This document shows, piece after piece, positions 1 to 8,881 of a stretch of 64,000 nucleotides of DNA (position 1 is the stretch's first letter; the number at the start of each line of letters is the position of its first letter). This DNA comes from an uncultured Mucilaginibacter sp. (GTDB lineage: Bacteria; Bacteroidota; Bacteroidia; Sphingobacteriales; Sphingobacteriaceae). A program made the position numbers and the translations under genes. The notes under the pieces were generated by a model that did not search any database, had not been told where the DNA came from, and saw only the letters and a list, made by a program, of their open reading frames with translations. The stretch lies in the NCBI GenBank assembly GCA_903891475.1, contig CAITEP010000020.1:1-64000 (forward strand), written 5' to 3'.

Positions 1-7
1 GGGTTTT

Positions 8-1396
8 GTGGTAAGCGATTGGAACTCGATAGGCGAAATGATTAACCATGGATATGTGAAGGATAGCTATGATGCGGCCCAAGTTGCCATTAACGCTGGT
101 AACGATATGGATATGGAGAGCAATAGCTACCTGAAAAATCTTGCCAAATTGGTTGCTGATAAAAAGGTATCTGAAAAGGTAATAGATGAAGCGGTTAGGC
201 GCATTTTAACCAAGAAATATGAGCTTGGCTTATTTAGCGACCCCTACCGATTTAGCGATGCCGACCGCGAAAAACGTATATTAAACAGGAAAGAGCACAC
301 AGAAGCTGCTTTGGATATCGCAAAAAAAAGCATTGTACTGTTAAAGAACGACCATCAAGTATTGCCACTTTCAAAAAATTTGAAATCAATTGCCATTATT
401 GGTCCGTTGGCAAAGGTTAAAAAGGATTTAAAAGGCTTTTGGTCGCTTGAGGTTGGTAATGTGAACGACATTGTTTCTGTTTACGAAGGTATGCAACAAC
501 AAGCGGGTAATACTAAGTTGCTATACGCTAGAGGTTGTGATATTACTGATACCAGTCGTGCTGGCTTTGCCGAGGCTTATAAAACAGCCATGCAAGCCGA
601 TGTGGTGGTAATGTCCATGGGCGAAAAATTTGATTGGACGGGTGAAGCCAAAAGCAGGTCGAATATTCATTTACCGGCTATTCAAGAAGAATTAATAAAA
701 ACGATTATGGCTACTAACAAGCCAGTTGTGGTATTATTGATGGCAGGGCGACCAATGATTTTTAACTGGACAGCCGACCATGTACCGGCTATTTTATATA
801 CTTGGTGGCTTGGCAATCAGGCAGGTAATGCCATTGCCGATGTGCTATATGGTAATTACAATCCAGCTGGTAAATTGCCTATTACCTTTCCACGTACAGA
901 AGGGCAAATTCCTATTTATTATAATCATTTTAACACCGGCAGGCCGGCACAAAATGATTCGGCGGTAAATTATACCTCAGCATATATTGATTTATTAAAC
1001 AGCCCTAAATTTGCCTTTGGGCATGGTTTAAGCTATACCACCTTTAGTTATAGCAACCTGCAAATCAATAAAAAAAACATGAAAAAAAAGGAAACCATTA
1101 CAGTTACCTTTAACATAACCAATAATGGCAATTATGCTGGCGAAGAAGTGGCGCAGTTTTATTTAAGGCAAATGGTGGCGCAACCATTAAGACCCATTAA
1201 GGAATTGAAAGGATTTGAAAAGGTGATGTTGCAGCCCAACGAAACAAGAACCATTACCTTCACCATTGATAGCGAAAAACTGGCTTTTTATAACGAACAG
1301 TTGGAGCGTATTACCCAACCCGGCGAGTTTAGCCTCATGATTGGTAGCGCGTCGGACGATATTAGGCTACAGGATAGTTTTACCCTCGTTGATTAA
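8..1396 (+). CDS. Glycoside hydrolase family 3 beta-glucosidase, C-terminal part (5' end outside window)
   Basis: ORF starts at window edge; FVVSDWNSIGEM...AINAGNDMDM (GH3 nucleophile region), GH3 C-terminal and fibronectin-III-like domains. Confidence 0.9.
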   Translation: MVSDWNSIGEMINHGYVKDSYDAAQVAINAGNDMDMESNSYLKNLAKLVADKKVSEKVIDEAVRRILTKKYELGLFSDPYRFSDADREKRILNRKEHTEAALDIAKKSIVLLKNDHQVLPLSKNLKSIAIIGPLAKVKKDLKGFWSLEVGNVNDIVSVYEGMQQQAGNTKLLYARGCDITDTSRAGFAEAYKTAMQADVVVMSMGEKFDWTGEAKSRSNIHLPAIQEELIKTIMATNKPVVVLLMAGRPMIFNWTADHVPAILYTWWLGNQAGNAIADVLYGNYNPAGKLPITFPRTEGQIPIYYNHFNTGRPAQNDSAVNYTSAYIDLLNSPKFAFGHGLSYTTFSYSNLQINKKNMKKKETITVTFNITNNGNYAGEEVAQFYLRQMVAQPLRPIKELKGFEKVMLQPNETRTITFTIDSEKLAFYNEQLERITQPGEFSLMIGSASDDIRLQDSFTLVD

Positions 1397-1410
1397 TTAT
1401 CCTAAAAAAC

Positions 1411-2130
1411 ATGATTAAAACCTATCCTGATTTTGATGCCATGAGCCGTGCCGCCGCCGATTTAATAATCGGGCAGGTAAATAGCAAGCCAAACTCATTG
1501 CTATGCTTCCCTTCCGGGGAATCGCCAGCAGGCGTATTTAAATATTTAGTTGCCGATGCCAAGGCGGGCAAAGTAAATTTTGACGAATGTTATTTTGTAG
1601 GTTTAGATGAATGGGTTGGTTTAGGCAAGGAGGATGATGGTAGTTGTACCCGCTTTTTACGGGAACATTTTTTTGAACCGGCTGGCATAGCCGCTAGCAA
1701 AATTCATTTTTTTGATGCCAAAGCTGCCGATTTGGACAATGAGTGCGATAAAATGAATACTTTTATCATGCAACATGGGCCGCTGGATATCATGATGGTG
1801 GGCATAGGCATGAATGGTCATATAGGCCTCAATGAACCCGAAACAGATTTTAATTTGTACGCGCATTACGCCCCATTGGCAGAGACTACCATTACAGTAG
1901 GTCAAAAATACTTCACAATACCTACTATTTTAAGCAAAGGCATCACCTTAGGCTTGAAGCATCTTCAGGAAGCAAAATTGCCCTTACTGATTGCGGCTGG
2001 TGCTAAGAAAGCTGGAATCATATCCCAATCACTTAAAGGACCAATTGGTACACAAGTTCCGGCTACAATTTTTCAAACTTTGCCACATGGTTTGGTATTG
2101 TTGGATGAGGGAGCCGCTTCGGAATTGTGA
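1411..2130 (+). CDS. Glucosamine-6-phosphate deaminase / 6-phosphogluconolactonase family protein
   Basis: NagB-like motifs FVGLDEWVGL, GIGMNGHIGLNEP. Confidence 0.85.
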   Translation: MIKTYPDFDAMSRAAADLIIGQVNSKPNSLLCFPSGESPAGVFKYLVADAKAGKVNFDECYFVGLDEWVGLGKEDDGSCTRFLREHFFEPAGIAASKIHFFDAKAADLDNECDKMNTFIMQHGPLDIMMVGIGMNGHIGLNEPETDFNLYAHYAPLAETTITVGQKYFTIPTILSKGITLGLKHLQEAKLPLLIAAGAKKAGIISQSLKGPIGTQVPATIFQTLPHGLVLLDEGAASEL

Positions 2131-2184
2131 TAAAAAAATTAATTTAAAATCATTCCCACCCAAAGTCTGTGTCCCCCCAAAGCC

Positions 2185-2322
2185 AGTTCAAGCGTCTACG
2201 CTTGAACTTAACCTATTTTCAGCGTCTAAGCTGAATCTAATTGTTTTATTATTTTAAGCGTGGACGCTTAAAAATGCGAAACTTTCAAGCGTGGACGCTT
2301 GAAAGGGCGAAAACGCTTGAAA
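2185..2322. repeat. Cluster of imperfect-copy palindromes (core AAGCG-N4-CGCTT) plus one half-copy
   Basis: AGTTCAAGCG-TCTA-CGCTTGAACT (2185-2208), TTCAGC-GTCTAA-GCTGAA (2218-2235), ATTTTAAGCG-TGGA-CGCTTAAAAT (2251-2274), CTTTCAAGCG-TGGA-CGCTTGAAAG (2282-2305), half-copy ACGCTTGAAAGGGCGAA after it. Confidence 0.9.
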
Positions 2323-2394
2323 GGGCGAAGACTTTAACCCTTTATATTCAATTATCCTACATAAATATTTACCCCAATCAAAAATTTCGGGCTT

Positions 2395-2422
2395 TTGCAC
2401 TTTCACAAAAAAACTATCTTTG
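2395..2422 (+). promoter_or_regulatory. Bacteroidota-type promoter for glyS
   Basis: TTTTG followed about 17 nt later by TATCTTTG (2415-2422), matching TTTG/TAnnTTTG consensus; start codon at 2430. Confidence 0.6.
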
Positions 2423-2429
2423 CGCTATT

Positions 2430-3911
2430 ATGAGTAAACCGAACGACGAACTATTTAAAAATGTTATTTCGCATGCCAAAGAGTATGGCTTTGTTTTTCC
2501 TTCCTCCGAGATTTATGATGGCCTGAGCGCCGTTTATGATTACGGCCAAAATGGTGTTGAACTAAAAAACAACATTAAAACCTATTGGTGGAAAGCAATG
2601 GTGCAAATGCATGAAAACATAGTTGGGATTGATTCGGCTATATTTATGCACCCTACTATATGGAAAGCGAGCGGTCACGTTGATGGCTTTAGCGACCCGA
2701 TGATTGATAATAAAGATTCGAAAAAGCGCTATCGTGCCGACCAGCTTTTGGAAGATAAGATTGACCGTTATACCAAAGATGGCAAAACTGCTAAGGCAGA
2801 GCAATTGCAGGCCGATATGGATGAGGCTTTGAAGGCCGAAAACTTGCCACGCCTAAAAGAATTAATTATTGAGCACGAAATAGCTTGCCCGGTAAGCGGT
2901 ACACGTAACTGGACCGATGTCCGTCAGTTTAACCTCATGTTCAGCACCCAAATGGGTGCCGTTGCCGATGATGCCGATGTGGTTTACCTAAGGCCCGAAA
3001 CAGCCCAAGGTATTTTTGTAAACTATCTGAACGTGCAAAAATCGGGCAGGATGAAAATCCCCTTTGGTATCGCGCAAATAGGTAAGGCTTTCCGTAACGA
3101 GGTAATTGCACGCCAGTTTATTATCCGCATGCGCGAATTTGAGCAAATGGAAATGCAATACTTTGTTCGCCCTGGTACCCAAAAGGAGTGGTTTAACAAA
3201 TGGAAAGAAACCCGTTTAAAATGGCACCTGGCTTTAGGAACCGAGCCCGAAAAATACCGTTACCATGAGCATACCAAATTGGCTCATTATGCCGATGCGG
3301 CTTACGATATTGAATTTGAATTTCCGTTTGGGTTTAAAGAGGTGGAAGGTATACATAGCCGTACCGATTTTGATTTAAGTCAGCATCAAAAGTTCTCGAA
3401 CAAAAAGATGCAATACTTTGATCCGGAGGTCGACCCTGATACCGATAAACCTTATGGTAATTACATTCCATATGTAATAGAAACATCGATAGGTTTGGAC
3501 AGGATGTTTTTACTGACCATGATCAACGCTTTTGAAGAGGAAGACTTAAGCACCGAAGAAAAACAAGATAGTAGAACTGTTTTAAAACTACACCCTTGCT
3601 TGGCACCTGTTAAAGCGGCCATCTTCCCATTGATTAAAAAGGATGGTCTCCCGGAAAAAGCACGGGAGATTATGGACAAGCTTAAAATCGACTTTAATGT
3701 ACAATACGAAGAAAAGGATGCCATTGGTAAACGTTACCGCAGACAAGATGCCATAGGCACGCCTTTTTGTATTACGGTCGACCATCAAACATTGGAAGAC
3801 AATACCGTAACCATACGCCACCGTGATACGATGGCGCAAGAGCGTGTGAACGCCAACGACTTAGGGAAAATTATTGGTGATTTAGTTAGCTGGAAAAATT
3901 TATTGAGTTAA
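2430..3911 (+). CDS. glyS: Glycine--tRNA ligase (class II, dimeric type)
   Basis: MSKPNDELFKNVISHAKEYGFVFPSSEIY...; RPETAQGIFVNYLNV, IGKAFRNE, SIGLDRM motifs; the ORF-track start at 2241 runs through the palindrome cluster, ATG 2430 is preferred. Confidence 0.93.
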   Translation: MSKPNDELFKNVISHAKEYGFVFPSSEIYDGLSAVYDYGQNGVELKNNIKTYWWKAMVQMHENIVGIDSAIFMHPTIWKASGHVDGFSDPMIDNKDSKKRYRADQLLEDKIDRYTKDGKTAKAEQLQADMDEALKAENLPRLKELIIEHEIACPVSGTRNWTDVRQFNLMFSTQMGAVADDADVVYLRPETAQGIFVNYLNVQKSGRMKIPFGIAQIGKAFRNEVIARQFIIRMREFEQMEMQYFVRPGTQKEWFNKWKETRLKWHLALGTEPEKYRYHEHTKLAHYADAAYDIEFEFPFGFKEVEGIHSRTDFDLSQHQKFSNKKMQYFDPEVDPDTDKPYGNYIPYVIETSIGLDRMFLLTMINAFEEEDLSTEEKQDSRTVLKLHPCLAPVKAAIFPLIKKDGLPEKAREIMDKLKIDFNVQYEEKDAIGKRYRRQDAIGTPFCITVDHQTLEDNTVTIRHRDTMAQERVNANDLGKIIGDLVSWKNLLS

Positions 3912-4029
3912 GCTGATAAAACTATTTCGTCTGTTTAAATGGTGTTACTGGTCGATAAGTTTTGGCTTTAAGCCGATTTTATGCTATTGTTATGCAAAAC
4001 AATCTTATTTTTGGTTAAGCAATTTTAAA

Positions 4030-5031
4030 ATGAAAAAGTTTAACCAATTATTTGTTTTGTTGGCATTGTTGCCTTTTTTAGCAATTAACGCGCAAGGTTT
4101 AAAAGTTCAAAAAACTTTCCCGATAAAAAGTGCCGGCGGGTATGATTATATCACGGTCGATTCTGTTTCCGATAACCTGTATGTATCGCATGGTACACAG
4201 GTAAATATCCTCAATAAAACCACAGGAGATTCCATAGGGGTAATTTCTTCAGATAAGGATGTACATGGAATAGCGATAGCTCATGAGTTTGGTAAAGGCT
4301 ATATCACCAATGGCGGAGCCAATAGCGTTCTGATATTCGACCTAAAAACGAATAAAATTTTAGGTTCTGCTCCAACTGGGATGTTTGCCGATGGTATTTT
4401 TTACGACGATTTCTCCAAAAAAATAATCAGTTGCAATGGTCGCAGCAAGAACATGACAGTGATTGACCCGGTTACCGACCAATCAATAGCCACCATTCAA
4501 CTAACAGGCTGGCCCGAAACTGCTACCAGCGATGGTGCGGGCAAAATATATGTAAACAACTCCGAAAAAAGTGAAATTGATGTTATTGATGCCACTACCT
4601 ACAAAATCATCAACACTTGGCCTATTAAGCCCGGTAAGGACAATTCGGGCTTAGCGATTGATAGGCAAACCATGCATCTGTTTATTGGCTGTGGTAATAA
4701 GTTGCTGACTGTGATGGATGCCACCAATGGAAAAGTGATTACCACCGTACCAATAGGCGACGAAAGCGATGCCATAGGCTTTGATAAAAAATTGAAAATC
4801 ATTTATTCCTCCAACGGTGAAGGTACATTAACCGTGATAAAAGAACAATCGGCTAATAAATTTACAGTTTTACAAACCCTTAAAACTCAAAAAGGTGCGA
4901 GAACCATTGCGGTTGATCAAATTACCCATACTTTATATTTACCAACCGGACAATTCGCGCCCAAAAAACCCGGAACTTTTAGGCCATCGGTAATACCGGG
5001 TACGTTTAAGGTATTGGTGGTTGGGAAGTAA
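4030..5031 (+). CDS. Secreted YncE-like beta-propeller repeat protein
   Basis: Signal peptide; repeated DVIDATTYKIINTWP/DPVTDQSIATIQL propeller motifs. Confidence 0.8.
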   Translation: MKKFNQLFVLLALLPFLAINAQGLKVQKTFPIKSAGGYDYITVDSVSDNLYVSHGTQVNILNKTTGDSIGVISSDKDVHGIAIAHEFGKGYITNGGANSVLIFDLKTNKILGSAPTGMFADGIFYDDFSKKIISCNGRSKNMTVIDPVTDQSIATIQLTGWPETATSDGAGKIYVNNSEKSEIDVIDATTYKIINTWPIKPGKDNSGLAIDRQTMHLFIGCGNKLLTVMDATNGKVITTVPIGDESDAIGFDKKLKIIYSSNGEGTLTVIKEQSANKFTVLQTLKTQKGARTIAVDQITHTLYLPTGQFAPKKPGTFRPSVIPGTFKVLVVGK

Positions 5032-5213
5032 ACAAAGTTTGTAATTAACACAAATTACGCGATAGATATATTTTTAAATCTAAATAATTGATTTCAACAA
5101 TATGATATTGAACTATCTATTGCTAAGCATTAGAAAAATATTGAAAATCAATGTTTTATAGAATTTGTAATTTCTATTGCGTAATCTGGGCTTAAGCATA
5201 TAGCCTTTGGGGT

Positions 5214-5335
5214 CAAAACCAATCCGAAGGATTGACATGTTTATAGAAAAGATGAAGGGGAAAAATTCGACCCCGAATGGGGTCGTATACCTCATATACT
5301 ATATATGCTATAAACATTTAATCCCATTGGGATTA
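5214..5335. repeat. Nested palindrome mosaic (REP-like)
   Basis: CAATCC-GAA-GGATTG; outer ATGTTTATAG (5237-5246)/CTATAAACAT (5308-5317) enclosing CGACCCC-GAAT-GGGGTCG; then AATCCCATTGGGATT. Confidence 0.75.
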
Positions 5336-5459
5336 ATCTTATTTAGTATAAGGGTTTTAATTGATGTTTAAAAGCCATTTAAACTGTCTTCAAATTGTTT
5401 TATTTTGGTATATTTAAAACCAAACGGGGCATTTTTACGTATATTAGTAAAAAACATAT

Positions 5460-6512
5460 ATGCCCTTTATAGCCGCTACTGCAAAAATTGATTTCCCGCA
5501 TAGAGTAGACCAACAAGAAGTTAAAAAACAAGCCCAGGAAATGTTCTCGGAAAATTTCCCGGAAACTGCCCGACTGATTTTTGCCTTTGACAATACCGAA
5601 ATAAAATTCCGAAACTTTTGCGAAACTATTCCCTATTATAAAAGTCCGAATACGTTTGAAGAGCGGAATAATAAATACATCGATACCACACTTACCTACT
5701 CGGTAAAGGCTGTTGAAGAATGTATTGCTAAAGCTGAAATTGAAAAAGAGGCTATTACCGATATTATTTTTGTATCTACCACTGGCTTAGCTACACCAAG
5801 TATGGACGCGCTCATTATCAATAAAATGCGCCTTAACCAGCATATTAACCGTATTCCCGTTTGGGGGCTTGGTTGCGGGGGAGGGGTATCGGGCATGGCG
5901 AAAGCGAATATGCTTGCCATCGCCAATCCAAAGGCCATTGTTTTGTTGGTAGCAGTTGAGCTGTGCTCATTAACACTTATCAAAAACGATTATAGCAAGA
6001 GTAACTTTATAGGTTCAAGCCTGTTTTCGGATGGTGTGGCGGCGTGTTTGATAAAGGGCGACAGCTTCCAATCGGAAAAAAAGGTAAATTATGTCGCGTC
6101 ATCCAGTAAGCTTTATTATGATTCCTTAGAAGTAATGGGTTGGGATTTTCAGGATACTGGGTTTAAGGTATTGTTCTCGAAAGATATCCCCAAATTCATC
6201 CATGAAAACATCAAGGCTGATATTGATGCGTTTTTAGCCAAGCACAATTTGACAATAGCCGATATCAAAAACTTTATTTTTCATCCAGGAGGCAAAAAGG
6301 TTTTGGAGGCTTATCAGGATGCTTTGGGTGTTGAGGGCGATTTTCTGAAAAATACCCGTGAAATTATGGGCAATTATGGCAATATGTCGAGCGCTACGGT
6401 TTTATATGTGCTCGATAAATTCATGACCGAAGGTTTTGAACCGGGTTACGGACTGATGCTAGCCATGGGGCCAGGCTTCTCCAGCGAGATGGTTTTATTG
6501 AAAATTGCTTAA
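5460..6512 (+). CDS. Type III polyketide synthase (chalcone/alkylpyrone synthase-like)
   Basis: GLGCGGGVSGM active-site Cys, IFHPGGKKVLE His region, NYGNMSSATVLYVL Asn region. Confidence 0.92.
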   Translation: MPFIAATAKIDFPHRVDQQEVKKQAQEMFSENFPETARLIFAFDNTEIKFRNFCETIPYYKSPNTFEERNNKYIDTTLTYSVKAVEECIAKAEIEKEAITDIIFVSTTGLATPSMDALIINKMRLNQHINRIPVWGLGCGGGVSGMAKANMLAIANPKAIVLLVAVELCSLTLIKNDYSKSNFIGSSLFSDGVAACLIKGDSFQSEKKVNYVASSSKLYYDSLEVMGWDFQDTGFKVLFSKDIPKFIHENIKADIDAFLAKHNLTIADIKNFIFHPGGKKVLEAYQDALGVEGDFLKNTREIMGNYGNMSSATVLYVLDKFMTEGFEPGYGLMLAMGPGFSSEMVLLKIA

Positions 6513-6537
6513 TTCACCACCCTCAATTTATTCTAAC

Positions 6538-7092
6538 ATGGACTTAAAAGCAACTGCCGATCACCTATTCGTTTACATCTACACGCAATTTATCGCGCAA
6601 AACTGGTTGTTTTACGCTTTTGTTTTATTCATCATCGTCCAAAGATTATTGGAACTTTTTGTAAACAAACGCAACGAAAAATGGCTTTTGCAACAGGGTG
6701 CCGTTCAATACGGACAAGGGCATTATCCGTTTATGATAGCCCTACATACTTTTTTTATTTTATCGCTTGTTATTGAATACGTTTTGCGAGGTGGTGCTCA
6801 AATTAGCTATTCGCTGTTAACCATTTATTTTTTAATCCTAGTATTTAAGTGTTATACCTTAGCGGCTATCGGGAAGTATTGGAGCACCAAAATATATCGG
6901 ATTCCCGGGGTATCTCCTGTTTTAAGAGGACCTTATAAATATTTCAAGCATCCTAATTATACCGAGGTTGTTTTGGAAATTGCGGTGATACCGCTCATAT
7001 TCCACCTTTACATTACCGCAATCGTATTTACCATCCTAAACGCTTGGATGCTTTATGTTAGGATAAAGGAAGAAAACAAAGTTTGGGCATAG
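6538..7092 (+). CDS. Isoprenylcysteine carboxyl methyltransferase (ICMT) family protein
   Basis: Multi-TM protein with GPYKYFKHPNYTEVVLEIAVIPL; ATG at 6538 preferred over upstream TTG 6505; directly follows type III PKS. Confidence 0.85.
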   Translation: MDLKATADHLFVYIYTQFIAQNWLFYAFVLFIIVQRLLELFVNKRNEKWLLQQGAVQYGQGHYPFMIALHTFFILSLVIEYVLRGGAQISYSLLTIYFLILVFKCYTLAAIGKYWSTKIYRIPGVSPVLRGPYKYFKHPNYTEVVLEIAVIPLIFHLYITAIVFTILNAWMLYVRIKEENKVWA

Positions 7093-7096
7093 GCAA

Positions 7097-7774
7097 TTAA
7101 TCCTGATGGGCAAATTCCTTCAAATCGCTCTTGTTAACAATGCTCTTATTTTCGTGCAGTTGATAATGAAAATTTTCAAGCTTTTGTAATAAATGCTGTA
7201 AAGCAAGTTTTTCCGTAAAGCTTAAATCACCGGTTACCATTTTACCTACATAGCTCATATCTTCAAAAATACTATATAAAAGCTCTTTGCCTTGTTGTGT
7301 AATGGCGATGCGTTTGCCACGTTTATCGTTTTCATCATCCCATTGTTTGGCTAACCCGGCTGCAATCAATCGCCTAATTACCTCAGTACCCGAAGTTTTT
7401 TCTTGTATGTTCTTGCTAATCAAATCTCCTTTTGACAAATCTTCATGTGTCAGCAATATGGCCAAACAGGTAAAATCTTCACCAGTTTGCAGGGGGGTAC
7501 CTTCCAATGCTTTTTTTATGTATGATTTCGCGTACCTGCTCATGTAAATAAATAATCTGCCAATATTGTTATCAATCTGGTAAGCTAAATCGGTTGCAAC
7601 TGGCTCTTCATTTCCAAACCTCGCATCAGGGCTAGTTTCATAATTCTTTTGTTCGGTTACGTGGTTTACCAAATAACCTGCAAAGTCGGCAAGGGTAGGT
7701 TCGCTATTTTGATTTTCATTTTCAAAACCCTCAACCAGGCTCATCAATTGGTGCATTAAGGCGTACGTCTTCAT
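7097..7774 (-). CDS. MarR family winged-helix transcriptional regulator
   Basis: FTCLAILLTHEDLSKGDLISKNIQEKTSGTEVIRRLIAAGLAKQWDDENDKRGKRIAITQQGKEL. Confidence 0.85.
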   Translation of the reverse strand: MKTYALMHQLMSLVEGFENENQNSEPTLADFAGYLVNHVTEQKNYETSPDARFGNEEPVATDLAYQIDNNIGRLFIYMSRYAKSYIKKALEGTPLQTGEDFTCLAILLTHEDLSKGDLISKNIQEKTSGTEVIRRLIAAGLAKQWDDENDKRGKRIAITQQGKELLYSIFEDMSYVGKMVTGDLSFTEKLALQHLLQKLENFHYQLHENKSIVNKSDLKEFAHQD

Positions 7775-7821
7775 TTTTTGTTAAATGATGTATTTTGCAA
7801 ATGTATCATATTGTAGCATAA

Positions 7822-8877
7822 TTATTTAGCTTTTTCTTTCTTGAATTTTTGAAAACCTTTTTGATAGGCCAAGTCGGGCTTATCAAATAATGTTAAATGT
7901 TTTAACAGGTTGATATTGCGCATTAACTGCACTTTATTGGCAGGATATTCTTCTGTAGGTAATCCCAAAATATCCGCTACCTCATTCCCTAAAAGGTATC
8001 GCATCAATTGCGGAATTTCCTGATTGCTCAATCCACTATTGGTATTGATAATGGTAAAATATTTTAACAAGGCCGATGTTAATTCCATGCCCTGTTCCGA
8101 GGTTGTAAATTGACGTAAGCGTATGGCTTCTTCCAAATTAAAGGCATCTTTTCCGTTATTAGGCAATAGGTCTTCATCCAAACCTAATAAATAGCCAATC
8201 ACATTCCATAAATGCATAAATGCCGATTGCTCTTCATAACTCACCGAAATCCCAAATTTCCTTAAACCACGTACTACCAATAAGGAAAATGAAAGGTTGG
8301 TACCAGCCATATCTTCCTGGTTTACCGGATAGCCTAAAGCCAAATTCCAATTATCGCTTTTTAAAATATAATGGCGGGCGGCGGCATGCATCAACCTTAC
8401 TTTTAAAATACTGGCAAAGCCTTTACCCTCTTTTTCAAAAGCGTTGGGCGCCATTACTTCCCAAACAAACTCGGCTGTTTCATACAGGCGTTTGCCTACA
8501 TCATCTCGCATGCGGTTGGTTTGGTACAAAACCATAGCACCATTAGCGGCCGCATAGCAATAGGGAAGGGATAGGAGCGCCAGCAGGTTCATGATTAAAT
8601 CACTGTTCTTGGCAAAAAATGCCGCACCAAACTTCATTTGGTTAGGTTTAGCCCATGCTGGTAATTCATTGGCTCTGGCTATAAAATCATAGTTATTAAA
8701 TTCGGGTGGTATGCTTTGTAGGTCGGTATTTTGTTTTAACTGGCTTAGCCAATTACGTAAGATTTGCTTTTTATCGGTATCTGTAAAATAATCTTTTATC
8801 AGTTCATCGGCATAGCTATCTCCTTTAGTTCTTTTCGAACTTAGAAGGGTTTCCGAATATTGCCGATTATCTGTCAT
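7822..8877 (-). CDS. MpaB-like / DUF2236 oxygenase-family protein
   Basis: MHAAARHYI...LGYPVNQEDMAGTNLSFSLLVVRGLRKFG...HLWNVIGYLLGL matches DUF2236-type layout. Confidence 0.75.
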   Translation of the reverse strand: MTDNRQYSETLLSSKRTKGDSYADELIKDYFTDTDKKQILRNWLSQLKQNTDLQSIPPEFNNYDFIARANELPAWAKPNQMKFGAAFFAKNSDLIMNLLALLSLPYCYAAANGAMVLYQTNRMRDDVGKRLYETAEFVWEVMAPNAFEKEGKGFASILKVRLMHAAARHYILKSDNWNLALGYPVNQEDMAGTNLSFSLLVVRGLRKFGISVSYEEQSAFMHLWNVIGYLLGLDEDLLPNNGKDAFNLEEAIRLRQFTTSEQGMELTSALLKYFTIINTNSGLSNQEIPQLMRYLLGNEVADILGLPTEEYPANKVQLMRNINLLKHLTLFDKPDLAYQKGFQKFKKEKAK

Positions 8878-8881
8878 TATT

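Noticed and set aside
2185-2322. CRISPR-like array interpretation of the palindrome cluster
   Set aside because: Units are palindromes with differing arms, irregular spacing and no uniform spacers; no cas genes visible.
2241-2429. 5' extension of the GlyRS ORF (WTLERAKTLERAKTLTL...)
   Set aside because: Translates the palindromic repeats and a promoter; homology starts at MSKPND at 2430.
5113-5295. 60-aa minus-strand ORF
   Set aside because: Overlaps the palindrome mosaic; no start context or recognisable protein features.
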